From positions 1 to 41,973 of the forward strand of contig VHCO01000039.1 in NCBI GenBank assembly GCA_016871715.1: a stretch of 41,973 nt of DNA. The letters run 5' to 3'. Below, in pieces: positions 17,002 to 26,480 of the stretch (position 1 is the first letter of the stretch; each line of letters begins with the position of its first letter). The notes below the pieces were generated by a model. It saw only the letters and a program-made list of their open reading frames with translations. It did not search any database and was not told the DNA's origin. The DNA comes from Verrucomicrobiota bacterium (GTDB taxonomy: Bacteria; Verrucomicrobiota; Verrucomicrobiia; Limisphaerales; J093). The position numbers were made by a program, and so were the translations under genes.

Positions 17002-17020
17002 GGCTAGAACGATGACTCAT
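16868..17020 (-). CDS. Small 50-residue frame with strong ribosome-binding site
   Basis: From the ATG at 17020, preceded by AAAAGGAGATTTCT (one of the best Shine-Dalgarno sequences in the window), the minus strand encodes 50 residues ending with a Cys-rich tail: ASACGGRCGFSAPCSHP. It overlaps the start of the TPR frame in another phase. It is either the true N-terminus of the TPR protein before a frameshift or an independent small peptide. No biosynthetic enzymes are adjacent, so the second idea is weak. Confidence 0.4.
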   Translation of the reverse strand: MSHRSSLAGVHPSAEMAEVTATPYSGKPTLEMFASACGGRCGFSAPCSHP

Positions 17021-17116
17021 AGAAATCTCCTTTTCCGACGCGACTGGGGTGTGCGTGATCGGGGCGTGCCATTGAAGCCGAAACGCGGCGGAGTTGCCCC
17101 CTGCCAAATGCTTGCC

Positions 17117-17164
17117 CGGCCTTCGGGGGCTGGTTGGCGACCGCCGACCAGCCCCCGAAGGCCG
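17117..17164. repeat. Perfect 18-bp inverted repeat (long hairpin)
   Basis: The arms CGGCCTTCGGGGGCTGGT (17117-17134) and its exact reverse complement (17147-17164) are separated by 12 bases, of which four on each side can also pair (one G-T). No T-run follows on either strand, so it is not a classical terminator. It resembles a REP-type or MITE-end palindrome. Confidence 0.9.
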
Positions 17165-17525
17165 ACGTTACACTGAACCCTGAGTGTTTCCAGGAGCGCA
17201 CCAGAAGCCATAGCGCTCCTGATGGCGCTCCTCGTACACCGCCTCGAAGACCACGTAGAAGCGCTCGACCAGTCGTTCGCGTTGCAGCAGGCGGGCGTTC
17301 AGGCTTGGACCGCGCACGCAGCCGCCGGCACTTGGGACCGTCGGCCCTGACGCAACTCCCCTTGGGGCAACGGGGCGTTGTGACCGTGCCTTGTGACCCT
17401 GTTCGCGAGGGCATCAGCGTCCGAGTGGGGGCCAGGACGCGCGGCGCTGGACGAGTTGCGAGGGGAGCTCTAGTCTCCTGGAATCCAGCACGGACCCAAT
17501 GGAACAAAGACAGGAGCTGAGGCGT
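17165..17525. other. Intergenic; possible transposase scrap
   Basis: About 360 bases upstream of nothing and downstream of the S8 gene end. One minus-strand frame (about 17185-17320) reads RLLQRERLVERFYVVFEAVY then RYGFW, which looks like real protein and recalls a transposase N-terminus, but I cannot assign it. Nothing else was seen. Confidence 0.3.
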
Positions 17526-20500
17526 TCAGTATCGTTTCACGCGGAGGAAGTTGCGGTCACCGAACTTCGGCAAGCTGAACAGGAAGACGCGTCCATCGCC
17601 GGGCTGGGGAGTCCCCAGCAACCAGAACTCGAAATCCTCGGATGTCTCGCTCGCATAGGCGCGACCCGGTTCGGTAGGCAGGGCAAAATAGGGCAGGCGC
17701 GCCGCGGCCGGCACGTCCATAACGCGCCGTGGCCAGAAGCTGCGGAGGCGCCAGAAGCCGTTGGCCGGTGGGAAGACCGTTTGGGAGGTCATCCCGGTGC
17801 CGAAAGGCAGCAGGGCGGGACCGTTCTCGGTCCAGTTCTTGCCGTCCATCGAGTATTCGACGCGCCACGCCTGGCCTTCCTGAACGGGGAATTCCAGGGC
17901 CAGCGCGTGAACCGGCTCGAGTCGGAAGGCACCGCCACGCAACCGGTCGGGACCGCTATCGGCGCGGGGCGCAGCCGGCTGGTTGATGGGTACCGGCGAA
18001 GGCCATTGGCCCGCGCCGATCCCTTCGACGTTCGGGTAGCCGGGCAGTGTTTGTGCCGCCCCGAGCGTGAACGTCCAGGCATCGGACAGTCTGAACCCGG
18101 ACACGGCGAGCAGGTAGTCGCCGGGCGGTTGGGCTTTGGTCTCGAAGACGAACGGCGCGCTTTGCGGGAAGTAGAAGAGGTCCGGCGCCTCGCCGTCGGT
18201 CGCCTGCAAATCCCGTGTCGCCGCGCTGCCGACCGGCGTGCCGTCGGTGGTGCTGAAATCGAGGCGGATGCTGGCGCCCGGCCCGCCGGGCACGGCGCCT
18301 AGGCGGAGGGGACCGCCGGTGTGGTTCAGCAGAAACAACTGGCCGCGCAACGAGCGACCGGCCATGTCGGTGGGCCAATTGAAGCGGACGATCTCCTCGG
18401 TGAAGTCCCGGTCGAACTCGATCGGCCCGTAGAGCCGGATCAGGCGCAGCTCGCGCAGGGCCTCCCAGAACTCGAACGCGCCGCTCCGCCCGGAACGCGC
18501 GGATGAGCCGCCGGCTGCGGCTTCGGTGAAGCTGGTGGACGGAATGCAGAACGTGACGACCAGGTCGAACTCGGTCGCGGCGCTGCCTTCCACCTTCAGC
18601 AGGAGCGGCAGCGGGTGTGCGTCCGGGTTGATCTCGACGCCGAGACCGCCGCCATCGCCGATGGCGGGCGTGGGTTCGAGGTGCAGCGGGTCGCCCTCGG
18701 CGACTTCCTCGAAGAACTGGAGGCGAACGCCCGGCATGCGTGGCTGCAACTCGGCGCGCAACGTGCCCCAGCTTGCGCGGGCAGGATCATAGCCCGCCCA
18801 GGGTTGGAGGCGGAACCAATCGACATCGCCGCAGCCATGCAGGGTCAGACGCTGGACCCGCAAGATCCGTGAGGCGGTGCTGCAGAACACCGACGGGCTG
18901 CCGGACAGCGGCACCCAACTCGAGGGAGAGAGATCGACCGCCCCTTCGGGTGTGTCGTTGTTCGGCTCCCGGCGATCGTAGGCGTCGCTCTCGGCTCCCG
19001 GCACGGAGGCGAAATCGTGGAACGTCAGGCGGTAGAGAACGTCGGCGCGCCGCAGCGGCGAGGCCCCTGGGGCCCAGGCGCTGCTGCCGCTTAAGCGCAC
19101 GTCGAACCGCGCCAAGCGCCCGTTGAAGCCGCCAGCGTCGAGGGCTGGGACGCCTGCCAGGTTGCGGGCGGCGGCGCGAGCGGCGTACGCGTTCACCAAG
19201 AGCCCGCGGCGAGCGACCTCCGGATCGCCTTCCAAGGAGGCTGGCACTTCGGGAATCGAGCCTGGCGCCGTGGCCGACTCGCGCAGCAACCGGGTGACGG
19301 TGCCGACGATCTCGCCGCGTTGTTCCGGGGTGGCGCGATGAGGGTCCAGGGCCGGGTTGACCGCCATCATGTGGGCGATGATGCCGCTGACGAAGGGGGC
19401 CGAGGCGCTACTGCCGAAAAAGTCGAGGATCACCTGGGCATCCGGCGCCACGTTCTCATGGCTGGGATCGGCCTGATCGCGCGGCAACATGATCGGCTGG
19501 CCTTCGGGTGCCCAGAGATCCACCGTGGGCCCGAACATCTGCCGATTCGGATAGGGCGGTTGGGGCGTCGTGGCGCTGACGCAGATGACGTCGGGAATGA
19601 CGCCGGGCACCTGTTCCCATTCGTCGGCGCGGAAATTGCCGCTCTCAAAGAGACCCACCCACTCGCCGAGAGCGCTCCAGTCGATCTGGTTGCCCGCGCT
19701 GGCCACCACGGGCACGCCCGCCGCGCGGGCCGTCGCCACGCCGCGCTCCATGGCGTGCCGCGGATCGCCCAGCGCCGAGTTGAGGAACAAGGCGTCGAAG
19801 AGCGCGGTCACCGCCGTGACACCCGTCGCCGTCGCCGAGGCGCACGCGGCGGAACCGGCCCCTGGCAGGAAGAAATCCAAGCCCGCGCCCAGGCCGCAGA
19901 TGGCGCCCGTGCTGGTGGCCACGAGCGCGGCGATATGGGCCCCCAGCGCAGCTCGTTCCTCCTCGGAGCAGATGCGCACGGGCCCGAGGATCCCCAGGAT
20001 GCGGCACGGATACCCCGCGCTGATGTTGATCACGTCCGCCCCATCGCGCACCGCGAGTTCCATGGCCTGACCCATCTCGAAGGCGAAGGCGCGCGTGCCC
20101 ATGTAGTAGAGCATCGGCTGCACGAGTTGCCCGCCGACGCCCGCCACCCCGTAACGGTTGCCCATAACTCCCGCCGCGACGGCGACCGTGCCGTTGCCGT
20201 GCCAGACTTGGGAACGGACCAAGACCGGCGACTCCGGGTGTTCGGCCACGTGCGGCCCGCGTTCGCCGGTCTCCATGTTGAACTGCGGGATGTCGTCGGG
20301 ATAGCCGCGGAAGTCCGGGTTCGGCGCGAAGGCGGAGTCGATGAAGGCCACGTTGATTGTCTCGCCGTCGGAATCTTGCATGGCGGCTTCGGCCCACAGG
20401 TCTCGTAGATTCTGCCGCGGATCGTCAAGGTGCGGGAACGGGCTGGTCATCGAGTCGAACAGGTCTGGGATCGCCGGGGTCACGCCGGCGAAGATGGAAG

Positions 20501-22154
20501 CGAAGCCGCTCCCCTCGAGCGCCTGCAGTTGGCCGTCGGTCAGCAGGCGCGGATTGACGGCGCAATTGAAGCCCTCGATCCAGAGTTCGAGGGCGGTGGC
20601 GAAGAGGCCCAAGACGCGCGGGTTGCTGGCATGGAGCGTGCCGACCCGTCCGGTCAGGGCCAGCATCTGGGGCAGGTAGGCCACGCGCGCCTGACGCTGC
20701 GCCTCCGCGGCAGGCGTGTCCAACATCGCGTAGCGCCGCCACACCGGCGTCGCGTTCGGTCCCTGCCAGACCGCGTCGGTGTCGGCCTCGACAGCGCCCG
20801 CCCGGGCGGCAAACTCCGCCGCCTGGGCGGCGTCGCGCGGGGCGAAAACCAGCTCGGCGCTGGCGATCTGCACGATGCCGGGCAACCCCTCGATCGCCAG
20901 GGTGCCGGTGCGTTTCATCCCCGCCGACGGCGCCTCTTCCTCGGCGCCGCCCAAGGCGATGCCCGGCGTGAGCTGGACCGTCACCGCGGCAGCCGCCGGG
21001 TCCAGCGCCATCCCCCAGTCGGCGCTGACGAACGGTTCGGTGGGCTTCAGCCCTGCGGCCACGTCCGGGGTGATCCGCTGCGACAGCGCATAGGGGTAGA
21101 TCGCGGCGAAGGATTCCCCCGGCGGCACGTGCAGCTTGCCGTCGAACCGCGTGGGCGCGCCGGCGCTCTCGAGGGGCACGGGCGCGGCGATCTGCACCAG
21201 GGGATTCGCCGTGGCCGACAGAGTGGATTTCTCGATGTCGCCCGACGCCGGGCACACCCACACCAGGGTGTTGTGGCTGGCGACGTCGCCGGCCGCCTGG
21301 AAGGCCACGGTGGCGGAGATCGGCGCAAGCGCGGCATAGACCAACCGATCGAGCTTCACCACGGGCATCTCGCGCCGCACCGATTCCTCGGCGGCACTTG
21401 CCGCGCGCTCGGGCGCGGGCGACGGCCCGGCCGCAGTCCCCACCAGGCGGTAGCTGGTGACCGGGTCGCGCCCGAAGGGAGTCACGATCGAATAGGTCAA
21501 CTGGTAGCGGAAGGTCCTGCGCCCCGGCGCGCCGTCGAGCGTCAACGGATAATCCACGCCGGCATCGCCCGGGTGGAAGAACCCCGCCACCGGCCCCTCG
21601 ACCAGCGCCAGGAGCGATTGGGTCGAGGTGCCCGCGTGCGCCAACGCGGGCAGATCGGGCAATCGCAGTGCGCCGGTCACAGGGAAAGCCGTCTCGATCC
21701 GGAGTTCGCACTCGACAAAGGCGTCGGCCGGTTCAGGGGGCCCGCCGAAGCTGTGCCGCGCGCTGACGGCGCTCGTCGTGGTGGGGAGCGCCAGTTCGAA
21801 GCGGTCGACCTCGGCCGCTGCACCCACGTAGTATGTGAACTCGACCGCTCCCTCCGCTTTATCCTTCGCCGCGCCGGCGGTCGGCGCCAGCGACGCCGCC
21901 GCTCGAGGCAAGCGCACCGTTTCCCCGGGCCGGCGGTCGAAGGGCGCGATGACCAGCGACTGGGTGGCGGTCACGGCGTCCTCGACGGCTGTGCCCGCCT
22001 TGCGGAACCCAGCCTTTACGGAGGCGGTCACCGACCAACCGTTCCAGCCAGGCGGTTCGCTCAGGAGCAGGGAGGAGCCTGCGTGGCCTGCGGCGGCCCC
22101 GAGCAACCCCAGCGCTACGACTGCGAGGCAATAGTATACGTTAATGTTAACCAT
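17526..22154 (-). CDS. Very large exported S8 (subtilisin-like) peptidase
   Basis: 1542 residues from the ATG at 22154; residues ~7-26 form a signal peptide. A ~570-residue N-terminal region of beta character precedes the catalytic domain. Triad candidates: Asp606 in INVAFIDSAFAPN, His652 in WHGNGTVAVAAG (Asn where HGTH is usual), oxyanion Asn822 in VVASAGN, and Ser916 in FFGSSASAPFVSG. Within the domain (about 735-800) lies an Ala/Gly-rich hydrophobic insert. The C-terminal ~540 residues include a pre-peptidase-C-like segment (EPNNDTPEGAVDLSP...DVDWFRL) and end with the short module LRVKRY also seen in variant form elsewhere here. It is probably a secreted or surface protease. No Shine-Dalgarno sequence is seen. 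Confidence 0.9.
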   Translation of the reverse strand: MVNINVYYCLAVVALGLLGAAAGHAGSSLLLSEPPGWNGWSVTASVKAGFRKAGTAVEDAVTATQSLVIAPFDRRPGETVRLPRAAASLAPTAGAAKDKAEGAVEFTYYVGAAAEVDRFELALPTTTSAVSARHSFGGPPEPADAFVECELRIETAFPVTGALRLPDLPALAHAGTSTQSLLALVEGPVAGFFHPGDAGVDYPLTLDGAPGRRTFRYQLTYSIVTPFGRDPVTSYRLVGTAAGPSPAPERAASAAEESVRREMPVVKLDRLVYAALAPISATVAFQAAGDVASHNTLVWVCPASGDIEKSTLSATANPLVQIAAPVPLESAGAPTRFDGKLHVPPGESFAAIYPYALSQRITPDVAAGLKPTEPFVSADWGMALDPAAAAVTVQLTPGIALGGAEEEAPSAGMKRTGTLAIEGLPGIVQIASAELVFAPRDAAQAAEFAARAGAVEADTDAVWQGPNATPVWRRYAMLDTPAAEAQRQARVAYLPQMLALTGRVGTLHASNPRVLGLFATALELWIEGFNCAVNPRLLTDGQLQALEGSGFASIFAGVTPAIPDLFDSMTSPFPHLDDPRQNLRDLWAEAAMQDSDGETINVAFIDSAFAPNPDFRGYPDDIPQFNMETGERGPHVAEHPESPVLVRSQVWHGNGTVAVAAGVMGNRYGVAGVGGQLVQPMLYYMGTRAFAFEMGQAMELAVRDGADVINISAGYPCRILGILGPVRICSEEERAALGAHIAALVATSTGAICGLGAGLDFFLPGAGSAACASATATGVTAVTALFDALFLNSALGDPRHAMERGVATARAAGVPVVASAGNQIDWSALGEWVGLFESGNFRADEWEQVPGVIPDVICVSATTPQPPYPNRQMFGPTVDLWAPEGQPIMLPRDQADPSHENVAPDAQVILDFFGSSASAPFVSGIIAHMMAVNPALDPHRATPEQRGEIVGTVTRLLRESATAPGSIPEVPASLEGDPEVARRGLLVNAYAARAAARNLAGVPALDAGGFNGRLARFDVRLSGSSAWAPGASPLRRADVLYRLTFHDFASVPGAESDAYDRREPNNDTPEGAVDLSPSSWVPLSGSPSVFCSTASRILRVQRLTLHGCGDVDWFRLQPWAGYDPARASWGTLRAELQPRMPGVRLQFFEEVAEGDPLHLEPTPAIGDGGGLGVEINPDAHPLPLLLKVEGSAATEFDLVVTFCIPSTSFTEAAAGGSSARSGRSGAFEFWEALRELRLIRLYGPIEFDRDFTEEIVRFNWPTDMAGRSLRGQLFLLNHTGGPLRLGAVPGGPGASIRLDFSTTDGTPVGSAATRDLQATDGEAPDLFYFPQSAPFVFETKAQPPGDYLLAVSGFRLSDAWTFTLGAAQTLPGYPNVEGIGAGQWPSPVPINQPAAPRADSGPDRLRGGAFRLEPVHALALEFPVQEGQAWRVEYSMDGKNWTENGPALLPFGTGMTSQTVFPPANGFWRLRSFWPRRVMDVPAAARLPYFALPTEPGRAYASETSEDFEFWLLGTPQPGDGRVFLFSLPKFGDRNFLRVKRY

Positions 22155-22326
22155 TGGAGGATATTGTCGTATGGTTCGTGGGAGCGCAAGTCAAAACTGG
22201 CTCGGTCGTGGCGTTTCCAAACCGGTGGGAGGACCTGGCCCATGTGCTCTGTACTGCTGCGCTGGCAGCAGGCCGGTATCGAGGACAAGGCTCGACACTG
22301 TCGCGGCCAGGTACTACCTTCACACC

Positions 22327-22743
22327 ATGGGCCGAGTCATGGCGAAGATCAAAGTGCAGAATTGGGGCGACCTGGAGCTCATCGCCGCGGGCGCGCGCAC
22401 GGAGTTGCCACGATCGGTGGATACGGAGGCGCTGGTCGACACGGGCGCCGGGTTGTTCTACCTGCAGACCTCGCTGGTGAAGAAGCTGGGACTGCGGCCC
22501 ATCGACACCATCCGCTCTCGGACGATGTCCAATCTCCTCGAGGAACGCCGCGTCTGCTCGCCGGTGGAGCTGGAGATTGCCGGCCGCACCGGCGTGTTTC
22601 GCGTCGTCGAGGTGCCAGACGCCCTGCCGAACTTGATCGGTCAGATCCCTTTGGAGGAATTGGATCTGGTGGTCGACACCCGTCGGCACCGGGTGGTGCC
22701 CAACCCGGCGCATCCGGAGGGGCCACTGTACGACGAGTTTTGA
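22327..22743 (+). CDS. Retropepsin-like aspartic protease (clan AA)
   Basis: 138 residues from the ATG at 22327; an ATG four codons later is possible, but the MGRV start matches family members. The active-site motif is EALVDTGAGLFYL (DTGA), followed by a VKKLGLRPID segment, and the second conserved block VPDALPNLIGQIPLEELDLV, which plays the flap/ILG role. One motif per chain implies a dimer, as in retroviral proteases. The bacterial 'clan AA aspartic protease' family has no settled substrate. It is a single gene, divergent from the S8 peptidase (172 bases apart) and convergent with the response regulator. Confidence 0.85.
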   Translation: MGRVMAKIKVQNWGDLELIAAGARTELPRSVDTEALVDTGAGLFYLQTSLVKKLGLRPIDTIRSRTMSNLLEERRVCSPVELEIAGRTGVFRVVEVPDALPNLIGQIPLEELDLVVDTRRHRVVPNPAHPEGPLYDEF

Positions 22744-22798
22744 GCCGCCGACGCCGCAGCGACGATGCGCGCTTGCTCGGGTCGGAAGGTCGTGCGGG

Positions 22799-23530
22799 TC
22801 ATTTCGAGGCGGTTGCCGGATCGAGGGATCGAGCACCCACCGCGGGCAACCGCGCCACGGGCACGCTCAACAGTTCCAACGCCCGCAAGGTGGCGGCGGT
22901 GCGGCTCTCGACACCCAGTTTCGCGAAGACGCTGCCGAGATGGGTCTTCAGCGTCTTCTCCGCCATGTCCAGGATCAGCGCGATGCTGGCGTTGCTTTTG
23001 CCTTGCGCCGCCCACAACAACACCTCGGCCTCACGCGCGGTCAACCCGAGCCGTTCCAACGGCGCGGAGGAGGAGAAATCGGCTTTGACCTCGATGGTGG
23101 CGAGCTGGGCCTGGGTCCGTTTATCATGAGCCCGCTTGCGGGCGAGGCGGGCGCAGATGGCGGCCAGCAGATCCTCGTGCTCGACCGGTTTGGTCAGGTA
23201 ATCGTCCGCGCCCAGGTTCATGCCGCGGCGCTGGTCAAACTTCCCCTCGCACGCGGTCAGGAAGATGAACGGAACCGTGGCCGTCTCTGGCGCCTCGCGC
23301 AAGGCCTGCAACACCGCGTAGCCGTCCACCCCGGGCATGATGATATCGCAGAGCACGAGATCCGGCAGGGCTGCGCGGGCGGCCTCGAGACCCAGCCGTC
23401 CGTTCTCCGCCGCGACCACCTCGAAGTTCTCGAGTTGGAGCAGCTTCACCACGCTCCGCCGCATGGGCGCGTGGTCGTCGATGACCAGAATTCTCGGCAC
23501 GACGCGACGATGGCATCCTCTGCCTTGCAT
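22799..23530 (-). CDS. NarL/LuxR-type response regulator
   Basis: 243 residues from the ATG at 23530; a GTG at 23500 directly before PRILVIDDH is an equally possible start. Receiver domain (about 12-130): acidic pair D18-D19, phospho-acceptor D62 (LVLCDIIMPGVDG), T92, and K114 (YLTKP). A linker is followed by a LuxR-type helix-turn-helix (about 170-225): LTAREAEVLLWAAQGKSN, KTLKTHLGSVFAKLGVESRT. It should be activated by a histidine kinase not present in the window. It is divergent from the delta-60 repeat gene, which is a plausible target. Confidence 0.92.
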   Translation of the reverse strand: MQGRGCHRRVVPRILVIDDHAPMRRSVVKLLQLENFEVVAAENGRLGLEAARAALPDLVLCDIIMPGVDGYAVLQALREAPETATVPFIFLTACEGKFDQRRGMNLGADDYLTKPVEHEDLLAAICARLARKRAHDKRTQAQLATIEVKADFSSSAPLERLGLTAREAEVLLWAAQGKSNASIALILDMAEKTLKTHLGSVFAKLGVESRTAATLRALELLSVPVARLPAVGARSLDPATASK

Positions 23531-23747
23531 TTCAAGTTGCGAATGGAAGGCATAAGCGAGTGCAATGACTCGCTGGGTCGGGTGGCCGGCTAGGACGAGT
23601 GGGCCTGGTGGGCTGTCGAGTTGACCGACCTGCGGGCAGGAGTGTTGTGGTGACGCCGCGCCGCCTGCTCTGCGACTAAAGTCCCAGTTGGTCTGCGCCG
23701 GAGGACCCATGGTCGGTTCAGTCGGGCGTTGGCAGAAGAGGGGCGCC

Positions 23748-26480
23748 ATGAGTACGAAACCATGTTGTCGCAACTGCGGGCCGGCCTGCCTGCGGGCCTC
23801 GACCTACCGCCGTCGCCCCACGGGCCCGGTCTCCTCCGCAGCACGTCAACTCCTCCGCCACGGCGCCCACGACCGCCGCGGCTCGGCCAGCCCGCTGCGA
23901 TCCAACAGGGATGCACGCCGGTGGACGAAGGGGCTAGGGATCTGCCTGACGGCTTGTCTGTGGGTGCCGGACCCGCTGCAGGCCGCTCTGAGTCTGGATG
24001 CCGGATTTAAGCCGGCCGTTCGAGGCGGCGGTGGCGTCGTCCGCGCGGTCGAGGGCCAACCGGATGGGAAGTGGCTGGTGGCGGGGACCTTTGCCTTTGC
24101 GGACGGCCAGCCTCGAGTCGACCTGACACGACTCAACGCCGACGGCACGCTGGATGCCACATTCAATCCGGGGTCGGGTCCGAACGGGAGTGTGAGTGTG
24201 ATTCGGCGGCTGGCGGATGGGAAGATCGTCCTGGGGGGCGGCTTCACGGAGTTCGCCGGCAAGCCGGCGCTGCGCCTGGCGCGCGTGTATGCCGATGGGG
24301 CGCTGGATGAGGATTTACGACCCGGCGACCTCTTCCCGAACGACCACGTTTCCGCGCTGGCCGTCTTGTCCGATGGGCGGCTCGCGGTGGCCAGCTACCG
24401 CCTCGATCGCCCCGCGGCACTGCCCCTGGCGCTCCTCCGATCCAATGGACAACGCGAGACCAGCTTCGCTCCGAGTTTCGCCAATGGCATTCACCCGCCG
24501 GCGATTTCCGCGATCCTCGAACAACCGGACGGTCGCCTGCTCGTCGCCGGCCTTTTTCTCGAGGTCAACGGTCAAGCGCGGCGCGGTTTGGCGCGTCTGT
24601 TTCCGGACGGCAGCCTGGACCCCAGCTTGAACGTGGTCTTGGACGCCCCGGCTGCAACCCTGCTCCACGCCGCGGCCTTGCAGGACGACGGCAAGATCGT
24701 GTTGGTGGGCGACTTCACCTCGGTTAATGGTCAGCCGCGCCACGCCGTGGCGCGGGTTGGCGCCAACGGCGAGTTGGACCTGGGCTTCCACGTTTCGCAT
24801 CCGGCCCTGACGGCGCAGTCCGCGGTCTTCAGCGTTGCGGTGCAAGCGGACGGGAAGTTGCTGTTGGTCGGGCGATTTGCGTCCAACGCGCCAGGTCCAC
24901 TCGAACTCGATGTGCTGCGCCTCAACGCCGACGGCAGTGCCGACGCAACGTTTGTGGGACACGTGGATGCGGACCCAGCCGAACTCACGCGCGAGGGCAT
25001 CCGCGGCGTGCGCACTCTGGGCCAAGGGCGGTCCTTGATTTGGGGCGGGTTTCGCAGCGTGGAGGGCGTGGCTGTGACCGGGTTGGCCCGCCTTGACAAC
25101 AGCGGGCTGCCGGAGGCTTCCTTCACGGCCAACCTCGAGGAAGGGGGACAGGTTTACTCCGTGGCACGCTTGCCGGACGGCCGGTTGCTGTGCGGCGGCG
25201 CGTTCCGAATGATCGACCAAACGCCGCGGGCGAACCTCGCCCTCCTGAACCCCGATGGCACCACCGACGGCAGCCTCGATCCCGGAACGACATTCGCCTC
25301 GGGCCACGTGAACCGCGTGGCGGTGCAGGCCGATGGCAACTTCTTGGCGTCGGGGTATGTCCCGGACGCGAACGGGGCGTTGCAGCCCAAGTTCCGGCGG
25401 CTGCTCACGAATGGCGCGGAAGACAGCTCGTTCGCACCGGCGTTCGCCCCCAGTGGCGGTGGCCAGTCGGTGCAGGCGCTCTTGCCCCTGCCCGACGGTC
25501 GTCTGCTCCTCGGCGGGGCATTCGTGATCGGGACCAACCCCCGCAGCCAGAACGTCAACGTCGTGCGGTTGCTCGCCAGCGGCGCCGTGGACCCGACCTT
25601 TACGGGCGCACCCCAGGTGGACCAACCCGTGCATGCGTTGGCCCTGCAGCCCGATGGCAAGATGCTGATCGCCGGCGGCTTCAACGGCGTCAGCGGTGTG
25701 TCCCGCCCCTGTTTAGCCCGGTTGCATGCCGACGGTACGCTCGATACCCAGTTCGACGCGTCGCTCACCGTGACGCAAGCGGTTGTGGGCGCCTCGAGCC
25801 GGTTGGAGAGCGTCTTGGTTCAACCCAACGGCGCCATCGTTGTGGCGGGGCTCTTCCGCACGGCCAGTTCCGAGGAGCGCTGGTCGGTGGCGCGCCTGAA
25901 CCCGGACGGCTCGCGCGATCTGACCTTCCAACTTGCCCGCCCCAGCCAGGAGGAGGGCCGCCCGTTCCTGGCAACCGCGCTAGCGCCGGCGACCTCGAAT
26001 CGCGTGTGGGTGGGCAGTGGGGTGTGGATTCCCGACCGTTCTTCGTCCGCGATGTTGACGCGGTTGGGTGCGAACGGCGTAGTCGAGACCGCGTTCCAAA
26101 TCGTGGTGGAACGGCCCGGGTACCCATCGGCCACGCCCACGAGTCTTCTGTTGCAGCCCGATGGCGGGATCGTGCTGGCAGGGTTCTTCAGCAAGCTCGC
26201 CGGCCAACCGCGGCACGCCCTCGCGCGGCTCATCGCCAACGAGCGGCCGCGCCTCGACACGGTAGCGCGGCACGACCACGCCACGACGCTCGGCTTCGGA
26301 ACGATCAGCGACCCACAAGCCACTTACCGGATTCGGCACACCTCGGCCAGCAACCTCCTGCTGGCAATCGCCCAGTGGTCCGTGCTGGCGGAGACGATCC
26401 CGGCCGACGGAACCCGGCGCACGGTCCTGGATTGGACGCAGGACCCGAACCGGTTCTACGCGCTGGAGTTGGTGCCCTGA
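23748..26480 (+). CDS. Delta-60 repeat exported beta-propeller-like protein
   Basis: 910 residues from the ATG at 23748, chosen because AGAGGGG lies a few bases upstream. A long basic N-terminus precedes a hydrophobic segment (LGICLTACLWV, about residues 62-80), likely an export signal. From ~85 to ~850 there are about 14 delta-60 repeats of 50-60 residues with the consensus 'v..ia.qpDGkilvgG.F..v.G..r..laRlnaDGslD..F'; clear examples are ALQPDGKMLIAGGFNG and ARLHADGTLDTQFD. The end (WSVLAETIPADGT...RFYALEL) is a variant of the short C-terminal module shared in this window. Such proteins are exported; the ligand is unknown. Confidence 0.88.
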   Translation: MSTKPCCRNCGPACLRASTYRRRPTGPVSSAARQLLRHGAHDRRGSASPLRSNRDARRWTKGLGICLTACLWVPDPLQAALSLDAGFKPAVRGGGGVVRAVEGQPDGKWLVAGTFAFADGQPRVDLTRLNADGTLDATFNPGSGPNGSVSVIRRLADGKIVLGGGFTEFAGKPALRLARVYADGALDEDLRPGDLFPNDHVSALAVLSDGRLAVASYRLDRPAALPLALLRSNGQRETSFAPSFANGIHPPAISAILEQPDGRLLVAGLFLEVNGQARRGLARLFPDGSLDPSLNVVLDAPAATLLHAAALQDDGKIVLVGDFTSVNGQPRHAVARVGANGELDLGFHVSHPALTAQSAVFSVAVQADGKLLLVGRFASNAPGPLELDVLRLNADGSADATFVGHVDADPAELTREGIRGVRTLGQGRSLIWGGFRSVEGVAVTGLARLDNSGLPEASFTANLEEGGQVYSVARLPDGRLLCGGAFRMIDQTPRANLALLNPDGTTDGSLDPGTTFASGHVNRVAVQADGNFLASGYVPDANGALQPKFRRLLTNGAEDSSFAPAFAPSGGGQSVQALLPLPDGRLLLGGAFVIGTNPRSQNVNVVRLLASGAVDPTFTGAPQVDQPVHALALQPDGKMLIAGGFNGVSGVSRPCLARLHADGTLDTQFDASLTVTQAVVGASSRLESVLVQPNGAIVVAGLFRTASSEERWSVARLNPDGSRDLTFQLARPSQEEGRPFLATALAPATSNRVWVGSGVWIPDRSSSAMLTRLGANGVVETAFQIVVERPGYPSATPTSLLLQPDGGIVLAGFFSKLAGQPRHALARLIANERPRLDTVARHDHATTLGFGTISDPQATYRIRHTSASNLLLAIAQWSVLAETIPADGTRRTVLDWTQDPNRFYALELVP

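Noticed and set aside
20430..23129. Long plus-strand open frame opposite the S8 peptidase start, running past the aspartic protease
   Set aside because: Low-complexity Arg/Gly/Pro-rich translation, overlaps two well-supported genes in other frames and shows no domain.
23531..23773. N-terminal extension of the response regulator to 23773
   Set aside because: The extra ~80 residues are low-complexity, precede a complete receiver domain and overlap the start of the divergent delta-60 gene.
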